From Hafnia alvei (GTDB lineage: Bacteria > Pseudomonadota > Gammaproteobacteria > Enterobacterales > Enterobacteriaceae): a stretch of DNA of 64,000 nt. The position numbers and the translations under genes are program-made. The notes under the pieces were generated by a model that was not told the DNA's origin, did not search any database, and saw only the letters and a program-made list of their open reading frames with translations. Position 1 is the first letter of the stretch. Every line of letters begins with the position of its first letter. This document shows, one piece after another, positions 57,332 to 64,000 of this stretch. The stretch is taken from NCBI RefSeq assembly GCF_034424155.1, contig NZ_CP139992.1, forward strand, positions 2,682,012 through 2,746,011, read 5' to 3'.

Positions 57332-58474
57332 TTATATTGAGAGCTGACGCAGCAGCGCCAAACCTTGCATTTGAGCGGTACCGCCCGCGATATAACCCAC
57401 TAATTTTTCGTCGCGATAGGCCTTTGCCAGCAGGCTGTCGGCATCCTGTTCTATCTGCCAATCTACGTCGGCAGCCCGTGTTTCCCCCGCTAGCTGTAGC
57501 GGGAAACGCGGCGTTTTTACATTGACTGGCATCACCGGCAGCGTGACGTGGGTCGGTTCACCCGCGATCGTTTTAGCCAACGCGGCGGCACACTGCGAAA
57601 TCGGCTGTAAGAACGGCCATAAGCGACCATCGATCTGCGCCACATCACCCAAGGCGTAAATATCGGGATCGGAGGTACGAAGCTGGCTATCAACCACAAT
57701 GCCGCGTTCAACGTTCAGCCCCGCCTGTGCGGCAAGCTCGCTATTTGGGCGTAGGCCTGCGGCACAAATAACATGGTCGAACTCACGAGCTTCTCCGTTA
57801 GTGAAAGTCGCTCGCACGCCGTGAGGCAGACGCTGTAGCATCTCCAACGTGTTGTTCAGCAAAAGCTCGCAAGATAGCGTTTGTAACGTTTCTGCCAGTC
57901 GCTGCGCGGCAAACTCAGGCAAAAGATTCGCCAGAAGCTGCGCGGAAGGATCGCATACGCTAACCTGTTTACCCGCAACGGCGAGATCGTGCGCAATTTC
58001 AGTGCCGATCAAACCACCGCCGAGCACCAAAACTCGCTCGCCTTGCATCATTCGTTCACGCAGGTGGCGATATTCTTGCAGGCTGTTGAGCGTTTTGATG
58101 TCATCACTCGCATCTCCCGCTACCGGAGGAACAAAAGCGCGAGCCCCCGTGGCTAAAACCAGTTTGCTATAGGCCAACGTACGACCGTTGACCACAATCG
58201 TTTGTTCCGCGGGATGAATTTCCTCAACGCGCTGTTCGGTGAGCAGCATCATTTTTAGCTCTTGGCGCAGTTCCTGAGCGGTTTTGCGCGTCAACTGCTC
58301 TGCGCTTTGTTGCTGGCTAAAAGCATGGCTCAGCTGCGGTTTGGCGTAATCTACGCCGTCATCGGCGCAAATCATCACTAACCCTGAGGTCGGCTGTAAC
58401 CGGCGCACATTGCGCGCCAGTTGCAGCCCTGCATGACCACTTCCAACAATAATGACAGGATGATTCTCAGCCAT
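57332..58474 (-). CDS. norW: NorW, NADH:flavorubredoxin reductase
   Basis: A 380-residue FAD-dependent pyridine nucleotide-disulphide family reductase (E. coli 377), donating electrons from NADH to NorV rubredoxin. It has an FAD-binding IIVGSGHAGLQLARNVRRL at the start, the NAD-binding VLVLGGGLIGTEIAHDLAVA, and the second FAD motif IYALGDVAQIDG. It lies 10 bp after norV. Confidence 0.95.
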   Translation of the reverse strand: MAENHPVIIVGSGHAGLQLARNVRRLQPTSGLVMICADDGVDYAKPQLSHAFSQQQSAEQLTRKTAQELRQELKMMLLTEQRVEEIHPAEQTIVVNGRTLAYSKLVLATGARAFVPPVAGDASDDIKTLNSLQEYRHLRERMMQGERVLVLGGGLIGTEIAHDLAVAGKQVSVCDPSAQLLANLLPEFAAQRLAETLQTLSCELLLNNTLEMLQRLPHGVRATFTNGEAREFDHVICAAGLRPNSELAAQAGLNVERGIVVDSQLRTSDPDIYALGDVAQIDGRLWPFLQPISQCAAALAKTIAGEPTHVTLPVMPVNVKTPRFPLQLAGETRAADVDWQIEQDADSLLAKAYRDEKLVGYIAGGTAQMQGLALLRQLSI

Positions 58475-58484
58475 AGTCTGTTCC

Positions 58485-59882
58485 TCAATCGGCAGGATAG
58501 AAGTCGTCTTTACCCATCAGGCACACTGGGCAGAGGAAACTGTCTGGCACATCTTCCCATGCGGTACCGGCCGGAACGCCCTGATTTGGCTCACCCAGTT
58601 CAGGATCGTAAACCCATGAACAGGTGCGGCAGATCCATTTACCTGAAGAGGATTTTTCTGCGCCTGCGCAACCGCTGTCACAACATGCTGGAGCACCAAG
58701 CTGGCGGGCAAATTCAGCGCCAAAGGCTTCACACTGAGCAACCGCGTCTTCAGTCGGTTTCCACTCTGCTTTGATACCGCGCATCATCATAAATCCGCAA
58801 TCTTGCAGGCGCGAAGAGATACGGTCGACGGCACCACCGCTCCAGCCGTGGCTACCAAACGCCGCCGCGGCTTTGCCGGTAAAGCGCAGGCCCTGCATCT
58901 CTTCTAGTAACCCTGCCACCTGCGGCAGCATCACGTTATTGACCGTTGGAGATCCAACTAAAATCCCTTTGGATTTAAACACTTCGGTCAGTACGTCATT
59001 CTTATCTGAGTTTGCCAGATTGAACTGTTTGACCACCACGCTAGGATCGGCCTGACGAATACCGCGAGCAATCGCCTCAGACATGGTGCGCGTGCCGTTC
59101 CACATGGTGTCGTAAATCAGGGTAATTTGGTTTTCCTGATAGCTGTCTGCCCATTTGAGATAGTTTTCAACGATTTGCGCCGGATTATCGCGCCAGATAA
59201 TGCCGTGCGAAGTACAGATCATATCGAGCGGCAAATTCAGTGATAACACCTCTTCAATCTTTTTCGTGACCAGTTTGCTGAACGGCGTCAGGATATTGGC
59301 GTAGTACTTGATGCATTCGTTATACAGTTCGTTTTGGTCAATTTCGTCATTGAACAAACACGCACTGGCGAGATGCTGGCCAAAAGCGTCGTTACTAAAC
59401 AGCAGAGCGTCTTCCGTCATGTACGTCATCATGCTGTCTGGCCAATGCAGCATTGGCGCTTCAACGAACACTAATTTTTTGCCATTGCCGATATCAATAG
59501 AATCGCCGGTTTTTACCACGCGGAAATTCCAGTCTTGGTGATAATGACCTTTGATGGAGTTCACGCCGTTGGCGGTGCAGTAAATGGGGGTGTTCGGAAT
59601 TTTGGCCATCAGCGCAGGCAATGCGCCGCTGTGGTCGCTTTCTGCGTGGTTGGCAATGATGTAATCAATTTTATCGAGATCGATTTCACGCTCTAAATTC
59701 GCCACAAATTCGGCGGCGTAAGGTGTCCAGACGGTATCGATCAGAACGTTCTTTTCTTCTTTAATCAGATAGCTGTTGTAGCTAGAGCCTTTGTGAGTCG
59801 AGTATTCGCTGCCGTGAAACTCGCGCAGTTCCCAGTCTTGTTTACCAACCCAGTAGACGTTGTTTTTTACCTGAATAGCCAT
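58485..59882 (-). CDS. norV: NorV, flavorubredoxin nitric oxide reductase
   Basis: A 465-residue anaerobic NO reductase (E. coli 479). Residues 1-250 are the metallo-beta-lactamase-type diiron domain ([12 protein letters not shown]). Residues about 255-395 are the flavodoxin domain ([35 protein letters not shown]). The C-terminal rubredoxin domain has CRTC and CPVC iron ligands. The linker before rubredoxin contains ACCDSGC, not in the E. coli protein as I recall it. Two NsrR-like sites lie upstream; no norR is adjacent. Confidence 0.96.
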   Translation of the reverse strand: MAIQVKNNVYWVGKQDWELREFHGSEYSTHKGSSYNSYLIKEEKNVLIDTVWTPYAAEFVANLEREIDLDKIDYIIANHAESDHSGALPALMAKIPNTPIYCTANGVNSIKGHYHQDWNFRVVKTGDSIDIGNGKKLVFVEAPMLHWPDSMMTYMTEDALLFSNDAFGQHLASACLFNDEIDQNELYNECIKYYANILTPFSKLVTKKIEEVLSLNLPLDMICTSHGIIWRDNPAQIVENYLKWADSYQENQITLIYDTMWNGTRTMSEAIARGIRQADPSVVVKQFNLANSDKNDVLTEVFKSKGILVGSPTVNNVMLPQVAGLLEEMQGLRFTGKAAAAFGSHGWSGGAVDRISSRLQDCGFMMMRGIKAEWKPTEDAVAQCEAFGAEFARQLGAPACCDSGCAGAEKSSSGKWICRTCSWVYDPELGEPNQGVPAGTAWEDVPDSFLCPVCLMGKDDFYPAD

Positions 59883-59911
59883 GACCCACTCCTGATTATT
59901 GCTCTTTCTTA

Positions 59912-59934
59912 AATATGCATTTCAAATGCGTCTT
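59912..59934 (-). promoter_or_regulatory. NsrR-like site 1 upstream of norV
   Basis: An 11-1-11 palindrome centred on 59923 with core ATGCATTT-C-AAATGCG, very close to the NsrR consensus as recalled. It lies 30-52 bp before the norV start, in promoter position. Confidence 0.7.
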
Positions 59935-59950
59935 TGCAATTATAGTATTT

Positions 59951-59973
59951 AATATGCATTTCAAATGCAACTT
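59951..59973 (-). promoter_or_regulatory. NsrR-like site 2 upstream of norV
   Basis: An 11-1-11 palindrome centred on 59962 with core ATGCATTT-C-AAATGCA. Its left half is identical to site 1 and its centre is 39 bp away, between three and four helical turns. Confidence 0.7.
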
Positions 59974-60036
59974 AAAGAATGCACTTTTTCTTGAGGTAAT
60001 CCTTGAGGAGTATCTGCGAGCTTTGGCGGTGAAAAC

Positions 60037-60064
60037 AAAAAACGCCAGCAAGATGCTGGCGTTA
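60037..60064 (-). terminator. Intrinsic terminator after efeB
   Basis: The arms AACGCCAGC and GCTGGCGTT with a short loop and a T-run on the minus strand. It closes efeUOB. Confidence 0.88.
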
Positions 60065-60103
60065 AAATAGTGAGTTTAGGTTCTTATCTCATTCATATTT
60101 CAG

Positions 60104-61402
60104 CTAAATCTTCTGGAACAGTCCCTCGCCCAGATAGTGATTTTTATCTTTCACTCCAGGTAGAACAAAGAAATATCCACCACCGATCGGTTTGATATAT
60201 TCCTCTAACGCTTCGCCGTTCAGGCGTTTTTGCACGGTAATAAAGCCTTTATCCAGATCGTGCTGATAGCACACAAACAGCAATCCCATATCCAACTGGC
60301 CGGAATTGGATACGCCCTGTGAATAGCTGTAGCCCCGACGCATCATTAAGCTGCTGTGCGTTTCTTGAGTGCGAGGATTAGCCAGACGAATATGCGCATC
60401 CAGCGGAATCACTTTTCCCTCAGGATCCTGAGTGTAATCCGGTTCATCGTGTTCATGCGTCATGCCGAGTGGCGCGCCGCTCGCTTTATCACGACCGAAA
60501 ATTGTTTGCTGCTCTTGCAGCGGTGTGCGATCCCAAAACTCCACGCGGAAACGAATAATCCGCACCGCCTGATAGCTGCCGCCCACCGCCCATGCTGGTT
60601 CTTTTTGGTCAGCGCTGACCCACACAATGTCGTTCATCAGAGGCTTGTCGTCGGCGTTTGGGTTTGCCGTACCATCTTTGAAACCCAGAAGATTGATCGG
60701 CGTTTCTTTGCCATGGCTTTGTGCCGCATGGGTTGAGATGAAGCCCTCCCGCCGCCAGCGCACGCTGAGTAAGTCGGGCGTGTATTTGATAATGTCGCGC
60801 AGTGCGTGGATCACGCTGTCGTTGCTGTTGCTGCAAATTTGGAGCAACAGGTCGCCGTGACAGATCGCCGCATCCAGCGAGTCATTAGGGAAACGCGTCA
60901 TTTTTTGCAATTGAAGCGGCTTGAGCGCAGCCAAGCCAAAACGCTGATCGAACAGGGAATCCCCTACTGACACGGTAATCGTCAAATTATCAGGATAAAT
61001 GTCCGGCCCCATGATGCCGGAATCCATCGGTGGCAATTTGGCATCTGCGTGCGGGGCTTCGCCGCCGTGCGTCAAAAAGGCAATCCGCTCGGTGAGCAGT
61101 TTCATTAAGCGTTGTAAATCTTGAGCATTCGTCGCCAGCACGTCAAAAGCCACCAGCATGGCTGAAGCCTGCTGCGGCGTCAGTACGCCAGCCTGGTGTT
61201 CCCCATAGAAAGGCTGCTTCTGCCAGCGCGCATTCTCGGGGGATTTATCCGTCGCTAACGGTTTGGTGCCGGTATCGGCCTTCACTGCTCCACCTAATAC
61301 CAAGGCGCCGCTTAATGCGCCAGCGCCTAACAGTAAACGGCGGCGGGAAGGCATTTCGGCCTCCCCTGTCAGCCCGGTGATCGGGCATCCTTTACCACTC
61401 AT
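60104..61402 (-). CDS. efeB: EfeB, Tat-exported DyP-type haem peroxidase
   Basis: A 432-residue periplasmic haem peroxidase (E. coli 423), started at ATG 61402 ([11 protein letters not shown]). A twin-arginine signal is clear ([19 protein letters not shown], ending VKA). The DyP signature GFKDGTANP and a conserved region with [12 protein letters not shown] are visible. It works with EfeO and EfeU in low-pH ferrous iron uptake. Last gene of efeUOB; a TTG 13 codons upstream is open but unlikely. Confidence 0.95.
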   Translation of the reverse strand: MSGKGCPITGLTGEAEMPSRRRLLLGAGALSGALVLGGAVKADTGTKPLATDKSPENARWQKQPFYGEHQAGVLTPQQASAMLVAFDVLATNAQDLQRLMKLLTERIAFLTHGGEAPHADAKLPPMDSGIMGPDIYPDNLTITVSVGDSLFDQRFGLAALKPLQLQKMTRFPNDSLDAAICHGDLLLQICSNSNDSVIHALRDIIKYTPDLLSVRWRREGFISTHAAQSHGKETPINLLGFKDGTANPNADDKPLMNDIVWVSADQKEPAWAVGGSYQAVRIIRFRVEFWDRTPLQEQQTIFGRDKASGAPLGMTHEHDEPDYTQDPEGKVIPLDAHIRLANPRTQETHSSLMMRRGYSYSQGVSNSGQLDMGLLFVCYQHDLDKGFITVQKRLNGEALEEYIKPIGGGYFFVLPGVKDKNHYLGEGLFQKI

Positions 61403-61467
61403 TTCTCTAACCCCAGTATTTCGAATCCCAATTTTGTGCAACTAGCGTGCTAAGCGCATCGAGGATC

Positions 61468-62592
61468 TTAATCGAGCCCTAACACACCACGCAGCTGTGC
61501 CAAATCTTCTGCCAGCGCAGTGATCGGTCCTTTCATCGCATTGCGATCTGCGGTGGTGAGTTTTTCATAGGACTCATAGCCGTCTTTGGTGCGGTATTTG
61601 TCTAAAATGGAATCAACGGTTTTAAAGTTGGCGTCAATTTTGGCGAGCAGCTGAGGATTCGCTTTTTCCAGCATCGGACGCAGCAGATTCACAATCTTTT
61701 GCGCACCATCGACGTTGGCACGGAAATCCCACAGGTCGGTGCGGCTGTAGCGATCTTCTTCACCGCTAATTTTGCTTGCAGCCACTTCTTCGATAAGACC
61801 TGCCGCGCCACCGACAACTTTGCTTGGAGCAAAGGTCAGCGTCGTCACGCGGGTTTGTAGTTCGAGCACGTCTTTCATCAGACGATCCGCATAGCCGTCC
61901 ATTCCTTTGGTGGTTTTGTCACCAAACAACACTTTTTCTAGACGGTGGAAACCGGTGAAATTAGGATCTTGGGCCTTTTGTTCGTAGTCGTCTTCACGCG
62001 CATCAATGCTGCCATCGAGATCGGAGAACAATTCTGCAATCGGTTCGATACGTTCATAATGCTGACGCGTTGGAGCATAAAGTTTTTGTGCCGTTGCCAG
62101 ATCGCCTTTTTTCACTGCATCGGTGAAGGCTTTAGTCTGCTCAACCAGCTGCTTAACTTCTTGCATGACATAAATTTTGTATTCTGCAATCGGCCCCACC
62201 AGCGCCATTGCGTCAGTCTTTACCGCGGCTGCGCCGTCGGCGGCTTGAACAATGATTTTTCCTTTCGGATTACTGAGCAGCCCGCAGGTCATATCGTATT
62301 CGCCCGGCTCAAGGGTTGCCGTCATTTTTTGGGTGAACCCTGGGGCGATGTTTTCGCGCTCTTCCACCACCATGACGCCTTTAAGGATTTCCCATTCCAG
62401 ACCTTTTTGGCTGTTGTTATGCACGATGAACTGGGTTTTTCCGGCAGGAATTGTGAGCGTCATCGGCTCGCACTGTTTGTCATTGACCGCGATTTTCACC
62501 TGCGGCAATGCGTCAGCGGCAAGTGCCGCGGTCGCAGGTAAAGTCAGTAAAGCTAAAGACAGCGCAGTGCGGCGAAAAGTCGTGCTAGACAT
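61468..62592 (-). CDS. efeO: EfeO, periplasmic iron-uptake protein
   Basis: A 374-residue periplasmic protein (E. coli 375), started at ATG 62592 with GGGAG eight nt upstream; 15 open codons earlier overlap the efeU end. A signal peptide runs to about residue 25 (TAALA). The N-terminal cupredoxin domain has [20 protein letters not shown]. The C-terminal M75 domain contains HxxE ([11 protein letters not shown]) and [17 protein letters not shown]. Middle gene of efeUOB. Confidence 0.96.
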   Translation of the reverse strand: MSSTTFRRTALSLALLTLPATAALAADALPQVKIAVNDKQCEPMTLTIPAGKTQFIVHNNSQKGLEWEILKGVMVVEERENIAPGFTQKMTATLEPGEYDMTCGLLSNPKGKIIVQAADGAAAVKTDAMALVGPIAEYKIYVMQEVKQLVEQTKAFTDAVKKGDLATAQKLYAPTRQHYERIEPIAELFSDLDGSIDAREDDYEQKAQDPNFTGFHRLEKVLFGDKTTKGMDGYADRLMKDVLELQTRVTTLTFAPSKVVGGAAGLIEEVAASKISGEEDRYSRTDLWDFRANVDGAQKIVNLLRPMLEKANPQLLAKIDANFKTVDSILDKYRTKDGYESYEKLTTADRNAMKGPITALAEDLAQLRGVLGLD

Positions 62593-62636
62593 AGAAATAA
62601 CTCCCTGAAAAATAGGATAATAGTATTGAAAACTCA

Positions 62637-63482
62637 TTAGCGTGAATGACCTGCTTTACCGTTTACCGCCGCGACATCTGTGCGCTGTGGCATGAAGAAG
62701 AAAATCAGTGCTGGGATCAGATACAGGAAATAGACCAACACTTCGCTCACCGAAGGGGCCTCTTGATAGCCTAAAATGCCTTCTAAAAAGGTTCCTAACA
62801 GTGAATGGGTTGAAAGCACGTCGGTGAGATTGAAGGCGATATCTTGCAGATAATTCCATAGCCCAGCCTCATGAAAAGCGCGGATAGCACCTGCGGCAAG
62901 GCCTGCAGCAACAAACAGAATGAAGAGGCTTGTCCATTTAAAGAACTTAGCTAAGTGCAGTTTTATCCCCCCCCAATAAATCATCATGCCGACGAGAATT
63001 GCTGCGACCAAACCCAGTACCGCGCCGATGGGCGCCTGAACGCCAACATCTTGCTGAAATGCCGCCAATAGGAAGAAGACCGACTCTAGTCCCTCTCGCG
63101 CCACGGCGAAGAAAACCATCGCTACCAGCGCCCAGCCCTGACCTTTGCCTGCGCTGAGTGCGTTATCAATCGCCCCTTCGAGATGTGTTTTTACCGAGCG
63201 GGAAACTTTACGCATCCAGAAAACCATGTAGGTCAGAATGCAGACCGCGACCACGGCAACCAGTCCCTCGAACAATTCCTGCTGTTTTTGTGGGAATTCG
63301 CCAGTAGTTTCATTGATGAAGATCCCCAATCCTAAACAGAGCGCAGCGGCGAGGATTACACCAATCCAGACGACGCCCAACCACTGCGAACGCTGGGTTC
63401 TCTTTAAATAACTGGCGATAAGACTGACGATCAACGCAGCCTCAAGGCCTTCGCGGAACATGATGAGGAAGGGAACAAACAT
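62637..63482 (-). CDS. efeU: EfeU, ferrous iron permease
   Basis: A 281-residue OFeT-family permease with about seven membrane segments, started at ATG 63482 ([20 protein letters not shown]). Both REGLE motifs (residues about 10-14 and again in [14 protein letters not shown]) are intact. It is a full-length reading frame, unlike the frameshifted efeU of E. coli K-12. First gene of efeUOB behind a Fur-box-like palindrome. Confidence 0.95.
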   Translation of the reverse strand: MFVPFLIMFREGLEAALIVSLIASYLKRTQRSQWLGVVWIGVILAAALCLGLGIFINETTGEFPQKQQELFEGLVAVVAVCILTYMVFWMRKVSRSVKTHLEGAIDNALSAGKGQGWALVAMVFFAVAREGLESVFFLLAAFQQDVGVQAPIGAVLGLVAAILVGMMIYWGGIKLHLAKFFKWTSLFILFVAAGLAAGAIRAFHEAGLWNYLQDIAFNLTDVLSTHSLLGTFLEGILGYQEAPSVSEVLVYFLYLIPALIFFFMPQRTDVAAVNGKAGHSR

Positions 63483-63907
63483 GCTTTTCTCTCTTGCCTG
63501 CGCACAATGCGCATGTAAAGAACCGTAAAAATAATGATACCGATTATCATTACTGTTAATAAAAAAACAAGCGTTCACCTCATATTATTTGTGAATTAAA
63601 GTGTGGCTAGTTGTTACCTTCTGGTATTTGAAATGAAAATAACTTTTAAAAACAAAGCAATGGTTTTTTTAAGTGGAATTTTTTGCAGAGAAATAAAGAA
63701 CCATGCGAGTGAAAAATAGGCATCGACATCACTGGAAAGTTATTCAATTTTTATCACCATAGACATCGGTTCTTTTCACTATTTATCTGGGCCAGCTTAG
63801 TCTATTTTATAATTCATTCCTTATTTGAATATCTTTGAATATCCAAATATTCAATAAGATAAACAGTTTCTGTTTATTCTTTAGCCCGATGTATTGAGGA
63901 GAGAAGC
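63483..63907. promoter_or_regulatory. efeU / DUF2158 gene divergent region
   Basis: A 425-bp AT-rich divergent region. It contains the Fur-box-like palindrome at 63532-63552 and otherwise no recognisable gene. Confidence 0.6.
63532..63552 (-). promoter_or_regulatory. Fur-box-like palindrome upstream of efeU
   Basis: TAATGATA-N5-TATCATTA, an inverted repeat of the Fur half-site, lies 50-70 bp before the efeU start. efeUOB is Fur-repressed in E. coli. Confidence 0.75.
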
Positions 63908-64000
63908 ATGAGTTTTTCAGTTGGTGATAGCGTGCAAAAAACCAGCGGTGGCCCACGTATGACTGTTGTCGCGGTTAACGACAATGAGATTACCTGTTCA
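63908..64000 (+). CDS. DUF2158 (YodC-like) protein, 5' end only
   Basis: Thirty-one codons before the window edge, starting ATG 63908 behind GAGGAG. MSFSVGDSVQKTSGGPRMTV matches the DUF2158 start (VGD.V....GGP.M.V). Family function is unknown. The gene at 4424 appears to be a divergent relative. Confidence 0.8.
   Translation, partial: MSFSVGDSVQKTSGGPRMTVVAVNDNEITCS

Overview
The window comes from an enteric gammaproteobacterium. Gene content, protein similarity to E. coli/Salmonella homologues and moderate base composition point to Enterobacterales. The combination of curli, a consolidated flagellar cluster, efeUOB and norVW best suits Hafniaceae (Hafnia or a close relative); that genus call is inference. 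No tRNA, rRNA, CRISPR array, transposase or prophage gene was seen.

Layout. 1-6 kb: the end of fetA and all of fetB (iron export ABC system), class I fumarase, glycerol dehydrogenase gldA, a small DUF2158-like gene, aqpZ, and a probable unannotated 52-residue membrane protein. 6.4-11.1 kb: the complete divergent curli locus csgDEFG/csgBAC, with CsgA carrying about seven amyloid repeats. 11.2-17.1 kb: divergent putP/putA with PutA operator hexamers between them. 17.7-56.8 kb: a nearly complete flagellar cluster. In order it holds tcyN (orphan cystine-type ABC ATPase), fliZ, fliA, fliC, fliDST, a non-flagellar island (yoaF-like lipoprotein, DUF3313 lipoprotein, two unknown small genes, yoaG-yeaR), fliE, fliFGHIJK, fliLMNOPQR, flgLKJIHGFEDCB, flgA, flgMN and flhEAB. 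Chemotaxis, motor and flhDC genes are not in the window. 57-60 kb: norV, norW and a second YeaR-type gene as one operon with two NsrR-like palindromes and no adjacent norR. 60-63.5 kb: efeUOB, the low-pH ferrous iron/DyP peroxidase system, behind a Fur-box-like palindrome. The window ends in the start of a DUF2158 gene.

The least expected content is non-coding. (1) A roughly 600-bp structured element occurs twice (17166-17738 and 35616-36218). It has inverted ends built on a GGTGTAAGGTTTCG-like motif and a series of hairpins whose arms change together between copies; the second copy separates fliK from fliL. (2) A smaller family of GC-rich elements with about 35-bp inverted ends occurs three times (43496-43646, 46465-46548, 52935-53125). 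The copy at 46465-46548 is exactly 28 codons long and lies in frame inside the 5' end of flgH. (3) YoaG here looks like a tandem duplication of the 60-residue E. coli protein. (4) The cystine transporter partners usually found between fliZ and tcyN are absent.

The genes fit a motile, biofilm-forming enteric that handles nitrosative stress (norVW, yeaR/yoaG) and iron (fetAB export, efeUOB uptake). Flagellar classes are visible: sigma-28 promoters precede fliC, fliD, flgK and flgM, and FlgM (anti-sigma) and FliA (sigma-28) are both present.
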